Source: Parus major
Taxonomy: Eukaryota > Chordata > Aves > Passeriformes > Paridae
Direction: 5' to 3'
DNA length: 64,000 nucleotides
Assembly (NCBI RefSeq): GCF_001522545.3
Contig: NC_031769.1
Span: forward strand, 74,555,356-74,619,355
The notes beneath the pieces were generated by a model, which saw only the letters and a program-made list of their open reading frames with translations, did no database searches and was not told where the DNA came from. The translations under genes and the position numbers were made by a program. This document shows positions 13,782-24,761 of the stretch, one piece after another; within the stretch, counting starts at the first letter, position 1; each line of letters begins with the position of its first letter.

Positions 13782-13805
13782 GGGAAAGATCACCTGATCT
13801 TTCCC
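13782..13805. repeat. 11-bp perfect inverted repeat at a CR1 boundary
   Basis: GGGAAAGATCA (13782-13792) and its exact reverse complement (13795-13805) are separated by two bases. The pair sits just at the 5' end of the CR1 copy that follows. Confidence 0.8.
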
Positions 13806-13807
13806 CT

Positions 13808-14296
13808 CTGCTCAGCACTGCTGGGACTGGAGTTCTCTGTTCACTTCAGTGCTTCCAAGAACAGCAAAGGACGTGAACTAATTGGAAAGGGTCACAAGGT
13901 TGACAAAAGGACTAGGGCATCTTGCCTACAAAGAAAGATAGAGAGAGCTGAGACTGTTGAGGCTGAAGACGAGAAATCTCCATGAGATCTCATCAATGTG
14001 CAGAAAATACCTAAGTGAAGCTACAAAGGAGATTGGTTCTCTCTTCACTGGTGACCAGAGGCAATGTGCACAATATATAACATGGAAGGTTTTCTCTGAA
14101 CATCAGAAAAACACTTTTTACTGTGGGGATGACTGAGCACAGGTTTCCTGGGGAGGTTGTGTGCCATCAGTCACTGGACATATTCAACCCTGCCTGGACA
14201 TGAATCTATGCAACCAGCTATGGGTGTCCCTGTCTAAGCAGAGTAGGGCTGTACCCATGATCTCAGGAGATCCCTTTCCAGCTTCCATCATACAGA
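13808..14296 (+). mobile_element. CR1 retroposon fragment, plus orientation
   Basis: From about 13808 the sequence follows the 3' part of avian CR1. It has the GGTCACAAGGTTGACAAAAGG-like and GAGAGAGCTGAGACTGTT segments, then the TTCACTGGTGACC, CATCAGAAAAACA, TTTCCTGGGGAGGTTGTG and CAGGAGATCCCTTTCC segments in the correct order. The terminal octamers are largely lost near 14296. An open frame of 70 codons at 13773-13985 overlaps it and is not a gene. Divergence from the family by eye is considerable, so this is an old copy. Confidence 0.85.
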
Positions 14297-14974
14297 TTTT
14301 TCCCAGTCCCCTTGTGTAGCCTATTTGGGAGGGACGATGGTGGAGAAGAGGAGAAGGAGGAGAAAATGGGGTTTAGTTTTTCTTTTGTTTCTCAGCATCC
14401 TACCTTATTTTTAGTTGCCAGTAAATTAAACCATTTTTCCTCAAGTTTCTTTGGGTTTGGCAGTTATGGTGATCTTTCTGTTTTTATTGTGAACTAGGAG
14501 ATTTTTGGTTTTATTTTATCTCCTTCTCTGTTGAGGTGGATGAATAAGAGAGTAGTTGGGTTTGGCCTGGTGGTTTGCCAAAGTCAATCCACCACAGACA
14601 TAAATAGAAATAAAACCTTTTAGCTTGATTATAGCTTATTACATTCTAATTTTTAGAAATCAATTAGAGTGTCTATTAACAGGAAAAACAGAACTGTGAT
14701 TCACATACTAATTGCCACAGAATATGTCTAGACAATTATTATGACTTTTTTTTTAAATTAATCATATTTTAGGACTAAGGAAAGAAAAAAGTCTTGAAAG
14801 TTCTGAAGTCTTGCATGTAACTCTATATATGTTACAAATTTCCTCGGTGCTTCCTTAATAGGAAACTCATTAAAAGACTATCTGCTTATGTTATTCTTTT
14901 AAGAAATCTCATTTTTCATATTCTTTTAGTCTTTAGCTGTGAAAATCAAATAAATCACTTCTTTACTACAAGAA
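14297..14974. other. AT-rich unique non-coding DNA between two CR1 copies
   Basis: No gene or further repeat recognised in this stretch. Confidence 0.6.
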
Positions 14975-15350
14975 ATCATAGAATTGTTGAATAATTTGAG
15001 TGAGAAAGGACCTGTAAAGTTCCATCTCCCTGCCATGGGCAAGGACAACTGCTAGACCAATTTACTCAAGACCCACCCTGATCTTGAACATGGTTCCTCT
15101 GGGCAACCTGCCCCAGGCTATCACCACCTTTATCTTAAAATATTTTCTTCCTCCTGCTCAATATAAATGAATTAGAGCTGTTGCCTTTTGAACTGTCACT
15201 ACAGGCCTTGATAAAAGGTTTTATCATAAGCCCCACTTACAGGTACTGAAAGGTAACAATAACGTCTCCCTGAGGCCTTCTTTTTTCTGAACTGAACTCT
15301 TCCATCTCTCTCAGCTTTCTTCATGGAAGAATTGCTCCAACCAGCAACCA
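14975..15350 (-). mobile_element. CR1 retroposon fragment, minus orientation
   Basis: It opens with ATCATAGAATTG, the reverse of a CR1 3' tail. It continues with GAGAAAGGACC, CATGGGCAAGGACA, GGGCAACCTGCCCCAGG, TCACCACC, a TAAGCCCC motif and TCTCCCTGAGGCCTTC, the order expected of an antisense CR1 3' region. The 5' side fades out near 15350. With the plus-oriented CR1 at 13808-14296 it makes a pair pointing toward each other (3' ends facing, about 680 bp apart). Confidence 0.88.
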
Positions 15351-17512
15351 AATACCTTGATTTCTTTGTTAGAGAATTGTTCTGCCTGCAAATACATTTT
15401 ATGTGCTAATTTAATTTATGTACACATTCAAATTATAGGGAAAATTTGTTCTTGTCCTTCTTCGCAATCTTATTACAATTATTATATTATTTTATTTTAT
15501 TAATATCCCGGGGTTTTTGCAACATTTATTACAAAACAAAGAATGCTTTTAATTATACAAATAATATATATTTTTAAAAAACTGGATACATTTTGAGAAA
15601 TAAACAATTTACAATTCCATTAAAAAAGGTATTGTCTGTTAGATCTACTGCTTCACAAAATTTGTGGTTTTGCTATAGTAGACTATTTCCTTGAAAAGCA
15701 AGCATTGATTTCTGCACTTCAAAAAGATGATTTCATGTACTTTTAATCAGGTTATCATACTTTTCCAGGATACCTTGAACTATCCTTATTTCCAACATAT
15801 TGCTGCCACCATTTCATAGAAGAAAAAGAGATTTGAGAGTGGTAATGTTTTGGTACAACCTTGTCTCCTACTAAAGATGATATTTTTTAAATTTTATTTC
15901 TCTTCATATGTATTGGTCAAGACTTTTAATATTTAAATGAATGGAGCAAAGGTATTATCCAATTGTAGAATTATTATTATAATTTCTTCTTTTTTAATAC
16001 ACTCACTTTTAGAAGACACTTTATAAAAACTATTGTACCAGTGAATGCAGATTTAGTCCTCCAGTAGAAATTTGTTTTAGAAATATGTCCTTAGAGCTTC
16101 AGAACTTTCATAAATCATCATTATTGTGTGTAACATGTTTGAGAGAAACTTAAATTAATTTTTATAAGGAAAATTTTTGTATTGTATTGGCTTTTGTTAT
16201 TGTTTCCTGTTTCTCTATAGTATAAGAGAAACCTTTTTTCTCCTCCTACCTTTCACCAGCTATTTAAGGTCAGTAAATTCTATCACATCTTTTTAAGATT
16301 TTGCAAAGACATTTTGAGCAATTTTGGCTTCCCCTTTCTTTTTTCTTGGAAATTAGGAACACCATTCAGTGTTTGCAGACCCTTACTTGGCAGAAAATTA
16401 TTCAGGTTTTGTTACCCTGAAAAAAAAGACATTGCTGCAAATGCTGGTCTTCTCAGAAAAAAAATCTGGGAGCACTGATAAATTTTTGAAAAAGTATAGT
16501 CTTGTTTCTGAAATTCCATTTCTTCTCACTGCTTTATGACCTGTCAATTTGACTAAGTCCAACAAGGTTTTGCATGCAAAAAAGAGTGTTTCAAAGTGAC
16601 ATTCCAAAAGTTAACATCCAAGTTCAAGTTTAATTGTTTAAAGAAGCCATCTGATTGCACCAGTCATCATCTTTTAGGGACTCTCAATAAAAATTAGACC
16701 ACTTATTTTCCTAATACAGGAGCCTGTAAATATACATCAATCCAAGTAAATTTGGTTAGGTAGTGCCACTTACAGGGTATATCACCTAATTTGCTATACA
16801 AGATTGACCTTTTTCACAATAATTTGTTAACATGCATTTGGCACAGGTTTACAGTGTTAAGTGATTAGACAATCAATACAACTTGATGCGTGACATAATT
16901 AATGCATGTTTCACATTGCTGTGATGATTAGAATATAATCTGAACTGTGTGTAACCCTTCCTGGATCTACGTAATGCACTTGGTAGGTTACAATACAACA
17001 TGCAGTGCCCCTGGAATTCATCAGGACTACGTGTCAGTAAAGACTGGGACAACTTATGGAAATGCTGTGGCTCTGAAAATAGTAAAATCAAATTAATTAC
17101 TTTCTGAGGGGATATTCTAGGCATATAGCAACTTGGTGCATAGCTAATTTGGAGAAATCTTACTTATCTGTAATATACATGCAAGATGATAGTTGCTTTG
17201 AAAATGTTGCCATATTCCTTGTGAATGATGCTTAGAAGGGATGTATCAAGTGACAATAAATGCAAAAGTTCCTGCACAGAAACTCTGATATAAAGATTTA
17301 CATATGCAACATTCACTTGCAAGTTCAAGAAATTTTATCCATATCTCAATAAATTAGAATTAGGCTTCAGGAATATGGGGGCATTGTTTATTGTGCAGTG
17401 TGGACAATCCCATGTACATAAACTGGAAATAATTTTTCTCTAATCACAGATGATTTGAAAAACTTGCAGGCATAGCCATCCTTTTAGCTTTTTGAAGAAA
17501 GTATGGTTAAAT

Positions 17513-17540
17513 ACATATATATATTTATATATATATATTT
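17513..17540. repeat. TA microsatellite
   Basis: Alternating TA dinucleotides with one ATTT interruption. Confidence 0.85.
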
Positions 17541-18329
17541 GATTTTTGATTGATATTGTGCCAGTGAATGTTATGGAAAAGTTGACATTGAAGGCTGAAA
17601 ATTTTTAGTTCTAGTTTAGATATTATTCATGAGGAAGTTTGAACAAAATTAGATTAAAGTTGAAAGTGATTGTCCTAGATTTTCTTGCCCCTATAGCTGA
17701 AGATAGTTGTAGAAAGTAATATATTCTGGATTTGTGTTCTGGAAACTTCTCACATTCATCAGTTTCAGTTTTTCTGGAAGTTAATAAATTAGGATAATGA
17801 CTTCATTTATGAAATCATCCCTTATCTATTTTATAAGTACATAAAAAAGTCTGTAGTATTTGTACTAGTATTGCAATCCACTCATCAAATATTCCTTTAT
17901 GACTCTCATATTTAAATGGTGTAATCATCTAGAAAGTGGATTGTAGGCAACGTTATAATCCTAGTATCTGAAGGATGTGACTTTAATGAGGTAATTTTCA
18001 TTCTATCCAATTTTTGTGTTATCTTTTAGTAGATATTTTTGACCTGTGCGTAGAGGATTATTTATCCCGTGCTTGAATCTTAGTTTATTTTAGCAACTTC
18101 ATGTTACTATTTTACTCAACTTTGAAGAAAAAGAATAAAAATCAGTAGCATCCAGTCTGTATAGTTTCCCTAAGAAACCTTCATGAAAGCAGCTGTAGTC
18201 ATAGGAGGGTTTGGAAAACAACTGTTGGTTTGTTTATTTTTATTGCTTGGGATTTTTTTTGAGTCTTGAGTCACAAAGCTTTATTTAAGTAGTTCTTTTA
18301 CTCAATAGAATTTCTCATGTAATAATAAC

Positions 18330-18376
18330 CTGGAGATTAGGTTAGAAAGGACTTGAGAAGGTCAATAAAATCTGTT
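18330..18376 (-). mobile_element. Possible CR1 3' end relic, minus orientation
   Basis: The segment TTAGGTTAGAAAGGACTTG followed by GAGAAGGTCAATAAAAT resembles the antisense CR1 tail (TTAGGTTGGAAAGGACCT type). It is too short and diverged to be certain. Confidence 0.35.
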
Positions 18377-19224
18377 CTATTTAAGATTTATGTCCATTAG
18401 GCTTATGAGGATAGAAGTCTCCAAGTGAGAGTTATAAGGTTAGCTTGCTCCTCATGGTCAGTTACCCTATGAATGGTCCTTAGTGATCTTGTAAAAGGGA
18501 CAGAAACAGAAGCTCTTACCCTAGACAGAAATGTGAGAAATGTTACTGGGAAGCTTGTGTTTGATGCTAAAAATATTGGAAGGGAAACCTTTTTCATCCC
18601 TGACTTAATAAGATTCATGTGATGAAGTAGATACACTCTAGATTTTTAATGTTTTGTAGGCTTAATTTTTTCTTTTCTTTTCCTTGAAAGGAGAGGTATA
18701 TGCAGCACATTATTTGACAATTCAGTCCTAGCTAGCAGCAGTATCCTTGCAAGACATCCTATGGTGAACTGGCATTTCTTATTGGTTCTTGAAACAAAAG
18801 GATGCTCTCTTTAAAGGAGCAGATTTCTTTCTGAAGTACCTTAATCAAAAAGCTAGAAAGTAGGGGTAGCCACCCAGTCTTTCTCAGCCTATTTTGATGG
18901 CCACTGGACAAAAACTGAGGAATGAGATTTGCAGAAATCATGCAAAATACTGCCAAGCTGATCAAGATAGGTGTTATTTGTTGTTGTATTGTAATGCAAT
19001 TAATAAGTCATGGTGTTTAAGTTTGAATTGTTCTTACTTAACCTTTGCAGTCCAGCCTAACTTGGATCTTAAGAAAGGAGAGCAAGTCCTCAAAATTAAT
19101 GTAGGTGTGTTTCTTTGTTCTGGTAGTTGTGGAAATCCTAATTTCTTCCTGTGCCATTTAAATAGGACTTCAGACTTTTAATTCAATTGGGTATTTTTAC
19201 TATCACAGGATCCCTCACAATGCT

Positions 19225-19724
19225 GCATGTTAATAGCTAGAAATGTTTTGGCTTTCTGCTGAGCAGTGCTGGCACAGCATCAGCACTGTCTCTTTACCAG
19301 TAGTCCAGGGAGTGAACAAGATCTTGGGAAAGGACACAAGCAGGTCAGCTGATCCAGTCAGAGCAAAGGGGATATTCCATAACATATGATGTCAGCTCAA
19401 ATACAAAAGTTAAGAAAAAGAAGAAGGAAGGGGGGCACTCAATACATAAAATATTTGCCTTCCAGAATAACTGCTACACATTCTGAGCTGTGCTTCCCAG
19501 CAAGTGGACAAGCATTCCTTGATGGTGGGAAATAGAGAAAATATTTTTTCTTTTCTTGCATATCTGTAATCATTGCTTTTGTTTAGTGAACTGTCTTATC
19601 TTGATCCACAAGAGGTTTTTTCCATCTTATTTTCTGCCACCTCCCACCTAACGTCCTTCTGAGGAGGAGAGAGGTAGAGTGGCTTGTTGGGTATTTGGTG
19701 TCCAGCCAAGGTAAAAATACCACA
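19225..19724 (+). mobile_element. ERVL-type LTR, plus orientation, old and 5'-eroded
   Basis: The order of motifs matches a common avian ERVL-type LTR. These are CTGCTGAGCAGTGCTGGCACA, GGGATATTCCATAACATATGA, TGTCAGCTC, a purine-rich AAGAAGGAAGGGGGG, CTTTTGTTTAGTGAACTGTC, CTTATCTTGATCCACAAGAG and a closing GTCCAGCC...CCACA near 19724. The first part of the LTR is not recognisable, so the left end is approximate. The same family occurs in the opposite orientation at 36343-36901. Open frames here, including a 123-codon frame on the minus strand, are not genes. Confidence 0.8.
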
Positions 19725-21572
19725 GTTCTTACTGTACTTACCAGTCCTCTTGAAAGAGGAAAATTTGGGAAATTCTTTTAAAATTCTCAGTTTTTTTCTG
19801 TCCAAGATCCTTGGTGTTACATTGATGAAGGCAATAAATAAACTTGGAAGATTGGCTGCAGGAGTCTTATAGACAATAAGGCAGCAGACACTAATAAGTA
19901 TGTATGAAAATTTTAAATGCTTTGGAGAAAAGTGTTTTGTTGGTTTGGAGTTCTTAGTGTGAAACATAGGAGTGTAATTATTAAAAAAAAATAAAAATTG
20001 TTCCTAACATTTTTCTAAGCAAGATTTTTGCACGTTTATGGAACCTTATGTGTGCTATGAGATGTCTACATTTTGGGAAAAAGTTACTAAGTGACTCAGC
20101 ACTACAGTGGGTGAATTTCAAGACTTTTTTCCCTTAATTCCCAGAGCAGAGAATTTGGTATGGGTTTGTTTGTGGTGTTATTTGGTATGGGTTTGTTTAT
20201 GGTTTGTTTGGGATTTCTTTTATAATTGTTAAAAAAGCCCATTAAACTGGCAGAAAATAGGGCCTATACCTTGTGGTAGTTTTTGGATCAAGAATAGAGA
20301 TTGGAATTGAATATAGTTGATACCAGAAGTGTAATTTCAAGACTAAGTCAAGGGGTTTTTTGCCAAAGCAATAAATAACAGTTCTAAGCATACGAAGGGA
20401 GGGAGTTAGCTGTGTGTCTGGGTCAATGCTGAAACAGTAAGAGTACTTTTATGCTTAAATTGACCACAGATTTGAAATTATTCACTGAATATGGGATCCT
20501 CTGTGGATTTTCACTAATAATTATTTCTAAAAAGCATAGGTACTTCAACTTTCTGAACCACCTGTCAGCTAGATTAATAGCATCTTGACAGCTGATTACA
20601 ACCACCGTGATGTAGTGGCTACCAGACGAGCATTAATTTAGTTTTATATTAAGCATGCAAAGCAAGTAGAGAAAATATAATCATTTATTATTATAATAGT
20701 TCTAAGTTTTAACCAGCTGCATGATTTATGCTTCAATTAAACTATGCAGCTTGTACAAAGTCTTCTTCCTGTATTAATCATGCAAACTGGCTCATTATTT
20801 ATGACTAAAAAAAGCAGATGAGCCAGGGTTTTCAGTGATGATTGGGAAAGGTTTCATATTTGTAACACCCCACATATTAAGCATGGCAGAAAAGATAAAG
20901 TATTTAATATGAATAAAAAAAAATGATAGTGTAGGATTTTCCAATTTTGAATTGCAATACTATCAATCTGCTGTTACTCTGAAAATGAAGTTTAAGGATA
21001 CAACCATTTACACCCCTCAGAGCCTTTAGACTGCTCAAAGTTAATGGCTATCAGTGAAAAAGTAGTTTAATCTTTTTTTTTTTTTTAATTTGGTTGTGTT
21101 TAAAAAACTGTTCAATGAGAAAGACATAGTGAATATCAGTGGACATGACAGCAAAGAGAACTAGGGATAAAGCTATGATTTTATTTTCCAAGTCCATTTG
21201 CTTCTCTTAGGTGTACTTGATTGAGCTAGCCTTGAGGAATAAAAACATTTTAACACTAAAAATATTTCTTCCACTTTACAGAAGTTCTTTGAATTTCCAG
21301 ATATTGTGTAAACTATTAGGATGATACAACTATTCATGTTTTTCAGGGAGGAAAGGTAAAGTGTTGCATTACTTGGACATTTTTATTTCAAAGTTATTAA
21401 TTGGCATGTGTCCTGTTCTAATTTTGGCTTGAGACAGCACCTGCTCTGTCAGCTGTGTCAATACCCTGGGTACTTGGTGAGTGACTGTCTGCTGAAGTAT
21501 TTCTCCTGTTTTGTTCCCCTTGAATTTATGTTAACTATAGAAAAACTTTCCCTGAAACTGGCATGTTGTGCC
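19725..21572. other. AT-rich unique non-coding DNA
   Basis: No exon recognised. Contains the 27-bp tandem repeat at 20154 and a candidate conserved element at about 20620-20830. The latter holds ATGCAAA, TTAATCATGCAAA and ATTAAT motifs with few simple repeats. Confidence 0.55.
20154..20203. repeat. 27-bp tandem repeat, about 1.9 copies
   Basis: TTTGGTATGGGTTTGTTT starts at 20154 and again at 20181. It sits in a T/G-rich stretch that runs on to about 20216. Confidence 0.8.
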
Positions 21573-21631
21573 AAAAAAAAAAAAAAAANNNNNNNNNNNN
21601 NNNNNNNNAAAAAAGAAAAAAAAAAAAAAAA
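21573..21631. repeat. Poly-A tract interrupted by a 20-N assembly gap
   Basis: A run of A is followed by 20 unknown bases (21589-21608) and then more A with a single G. The gap is most likely a sequencing or assembly failure in a homopolymer, so its true length is unknown. Translations across it are meaningless. The A/C-rich sequence continues to about 21668. Confidence 0.9.
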
Positions 21632-22480
21632 GCCAAACATAGCACCAAGAAAACCATAACACAACCAAACTTGAGTTTCACACCAGATAACTTAACAGGT
21701 AATAGATGGATCAAATAGATCCAAATTATGTATATTTTATAAAATAAATAACTAAAACTTTACAAGGTACAGTATAAGAATGAAGATCACAAATGACCAT
21801 AACTTTATTTCTTTATCCACCCTCACACTGTTTTTTTCCTTTCTCTTCCTGATCCTATATTTTTTCTTCTTTTCTCTCCTTCCACTTTCATTTTCTTCAT
21901 ATCCCACTTTTTCTATCTGTCTGGGCTATCTAAAGCCCAATCTTGTGAGTTCTATGATGGTAAGAATACGCTCTGAAATTGACTAAAAAGAATGAATTTC
22001 ATATTTTACCAACCTGTAGTAATTTATTATTAGAAAAATGTGACATGTACTCAGAGTTATGGTGTCACAAAAAGCCTAATTTACAGGTCTAGGACTTTGT
22101 TGCTGCAGTGCACAAACTCTATAACTGAAAGTTCTGAAGTGTTTTTTTTGGTAGTTAAAAGAGATTTTTTTCCCCTATTACAAGTAATCGAATAAATTTA
22201 ATTAGGGATGTAAAAGGCCTTTATTAAAAAGACAGTCATCTTTTCTTTGTTTTTCCAACATCTAAATATCATTAAGTACTAAATTTGATGGCAACTGTTA
22301 TAGGCTTTTATATTAAAACTCAACTGAAGTTTAACTTGATTATATTACAAGGGATATTCCTAGGGGAGTTAAGAGAACGAGTAGTGTGGAAACACTAGAT
22401 TACTTCTCCAGAACATTAATCAATTCAACATTTACACTCTAGAATTTTACTGAAGGGGTCTGGGTTAATTTCTGTTTTAT
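21632..22480. other. AT-rich unique non-coding DNA
   Basis: No gene recognised. There is a pyrimidine-rich stretch at about 21825-21915 (TTTCCT/TTCTCTCCTTCC type) on the plus strand. Confidence 0.55.
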
Positions 22481-22489
22481 TCAACACCA

Positions 22490-22660
22490 AATTTACTTAG
22501 ACAAGAAATACCAAAACTTATAGGTCGCCTACTCTCCTGGCACAGGGCAAGGGAGTAGGTTTTCCTGTCGCCAAAAAGAGAAACACCAAACCCAGGAACA
22601 CCAGCTGACACCTTATAAAGGTGTCTAGAAAGCAAATAAAGAATCAAAGGTTATGGTGTT
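22490..22660 (+). other. Unassigned block with two hairpins and TATA/AATAAA spacing
   Basis: Two perfect inverted repeats are visible: CCTACTC/GAGTAGG (22528-22534 and 22553-22559) and GACACCTT/AAGGTGTC with a 3-base loop (22607-22625). A TATAAA at 22614-22619 is followed about 20 bases later by AATAAA at 22635-22640, which is reminiscent of an LTR core. There are no LTR ends or family match that I can recognise, so this is only a candidate TE relic. Confidence 0.3.
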
Positions 22661-22723
22661 TGAACATGTAGTTTTGGGGTGACACAGAGTAGAGAAAATA
22701 CAATGTCCTGTATTCAGAAGAAA

Positions 22724-22754
22724 GTGTGTATACGTATACATATACATATATGTG
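22724..22754. repeat. GTATAC/TATACA microsatellite
   Basis: Alternating purine-pyrimidine run (GTGTGTATACGTATACATAT type) able to form Z-like DNA. Confidence 0.7.
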
Positions 22755-23370
22755 ATTGTTTCAGTGACATCCCAAGCCTATTGCAAGATGCAAGCATGAA
22801 AGTTATAAAGTCTGAATAATTTTATATTAGTGTTGGTGACCATCAGTTTCCGTAGTCAACATACTCACTTGTCAATATGTGAGCTCATACTGAATTGTAA
22901 GGAATTCACTTAGGCAGACATCTATGTAAGAAGATATTCTTAACTCATGTACAAATTAAGATTTTTCATGTTTCAGGTCAGTGAAATGAAAGGTGCAGTG
23001 CTTCAATACAAAGGCTCCAATGAATCTCAAATAAATGGTTTAACTTCTATAAGTAGTAATTTGAATATGGGAAATTTTAGAACAGGTATTTTCTTTAGCA
23101 GCATCTGAAATACAGCTGCTGTAACTGCTGTACATTATGTCTCGGAAAGAAGTAGCTTAAAATTTCTTTTAGGAAACAGTACAAAATACTACACAAAAGA
23201 AAATACTGCCTTTCACAAGATTGCATGCATTTTGTAAACATTTGAACCATACCTGGACCTTATCTAGAGCATGAATAGCAATTATAAGTTGCTGTTTTCC
23301 AAAATGGCAGCAGTGCATATTTCTGTGTTTAAAGCATATATATATCCAGTGAGACCTTTTTTAATATTCT

Positions 23371-23410
23371 CTGTGTATGTCTGTGTGTGTGTATGTGCAT
23401 GTGTGTATAT
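23371..23410. repeat. GT-rich microsatellite
   Basis: TGTGTATG and TGTGTGTGTGTATGTGCATG units. Confidence 0.8.
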
Positions 23411-23532
23411 CTCTGATAAAATAATCTGTTGTCTCAAAGTATAGGTACAAATAGATCAAACAATTGTTTGGATAAATTAATCTATCAGGTCCCTCATATA
23501 TTTTGACCTGACATATTTTAGGACGAGGTATT

Positions 23533-23860
23533 TGAAGAATAGGATCCTTGCAACACTGGTGTAGCCTTTCAAGCAAGGCAGACACCCTGGTTCAGGAGTC
23601 AGTACGGTGACCACACCCAGGCCACTCGGTCCCTCTGCACACAAGACATCAATGTGATGGATGGCAGAAATGGCGTTTATTGTTGGAGAATTTGACATTT
23701 TATAACCTCGGGTCACTGTGTTACTCCCATCTGCTTTCATCACAGCTAGGTGCTATTGGCTAATTGCAGGGGTCATTACCATACTAATGGAGGGGGGGGG
23801 TCTACTATCTTTCCGTGACATTCCGATATCTTCCGAGCGCCAAAACCTTACTTCTACACA
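23533..23860 (-). mobile_element. Alpharetrovirus-like LTR, minus orientation
   Basis: Read on the minus strand the segment begins TGTGTAGAAG at 23860. It has a CAAT box GCCAAT (plus-strand ATTGGC at 23755-23760), a TATA box TTATAAAA (23697-23704) and an AATAAACGCCATTT motif about 20 bases downstream. That is followed by CCATC..CACATTG-type sequence and an end ..TTCTTCA at 23533. The AATAAACGCCATTT...CACATTG order and the close TATA/AATAAA spacing are features I associate with avian leukosis-type LTRs. The length (about 328 bp) also suits that group. No gag, pol or env lies beside it, so it is a solo LTR or an isolated end. I could not find matching target duplications; the ends may be off by a few bases. 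An 88-codon minus-strand frame through it is not a gene. Confidence 0.7.
23697..23760 (-). promoter_or_regulatory. LTR core promoter (CAAT and TATA boxes)
   Basis: On the minus strand GCCAAT (23755-23760) precedes TTATAAAA (23697-23704) by about 50 bases, a classical U3 promoter spacing. Whether it still works is unknown. Confidence 0.6.
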
Positions 23861-24761
23861 CTGGCGCTGAAGAAAGGAACATATGTGATCTTGGTTTCTT
23901 TTTTGTTTGTCTTTCTGTTTGAAGCAGATAAAAGAAAACTTTTAAAGAACAACAATCCTTAAGAGAAATTCTTAAGGAGGACCATTTTAATGTAGTGTTA
24001 AATCTTCTTTCTTCTAAACCACAAACAGTATAGCAGTACTCTTAGGTGATAAAGGTATTAAATCATAGTCCTAGTTAAAACAAGCAAAAAACTGAAGTAA
24101 CAACACTAAAACTGAAAAAATCTCCAAAACCCAAGCAAACAGGAATTTTCTTTTGTTTTTAGTAGGTTTTATAACATTTTTTTTTATAGAATTTTCTTTC
24201 TTGTTTGTTTATCTTCATGTTTCTAATGTGTTTTCTTAAATAGTCATTTTTTGGCTAATGAAGTCAGTTAGATGTGTTTGGCGTTAGCAATGATTTTTTC
24301 CAAACACTTTTTAAAAAAAATTCTGAAATTTATCAAAAGGATCAAAGAGCTGGAGGAAACAGCACACTGGTTCTTTCTGATGCATTTTCTTAGCACAGTA
24401 TGCAGTTTCTGTTACCCTGTGATCAAAGACCACACATGAATGCCATAGTTATATGGCGGCCCCCTGAGGGGAGAAATAAAAAATAAGAGTGCTCATAAAT
24501 TCTGATTTTCATTGCAGCTTTGGATTACTGAAATTCGTGGTATCTGAACAGAGTAAAATTTGCCTAAGTGTGTCCTGAATTGTGAAGGAATCTCTTATGG
24601 AAAGAAGTCTTGTAAATTAGGAATCTGATTAGCAAGCAACTTCAGGAACATCATTGTACCTATTAAGAACACGTCAAGTTACTTATGTAAGTTGCATGAT
24701 CAATTGTTTTCATACATTTCAAAGACATAGTGCTAGTTCTTGTTCAATGTGGTATGTCTAA
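23861..24761. other. AT-rich unique non-coding DNA
   Basis: No gene recognised. An A/C-rich patch lies at 24080-24145. Confidence 0.55.

Larger units (their letters stand above)
15351..19224. other. AT-rich unique non-coding DNA
   Basis: No exon recognised. The region at about 16500-17130 is low in simple repeats and rich in homeodomain-type TAAT/ATTA and ATGCAAA-like motifs, so it is a possible conserved non-coding element. The remainder is AT-rich with a short TA microsatellite. Confidence 0.55.
22661..23532. other. AT-rich non-coding DNA with two microsatellites
   Basis: Nothing gene-like is seen. A TA/CA mixture lies at 22724-22754 and a GT-rich run at 23371-23410. Confidence 0.6.

Noticed and set aside
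19596..19967. 123-codon minus-strand open frame, the longest in the window
   Set aside because: It overlaps the antisense side of an ERVL LTR, has no domain or codon signature and is within chance length for AT-rich DNA.
23861..23880. CTGGCGCTGAAG next to the alpharetrovirus-like LTR as a tRNA primer-binding site
   Set aside because: It is on the wrong side for an LTR whose CAAT, TATA and AATAAA all read on the minus strand, and the match to a tRNA 3' end is partial.
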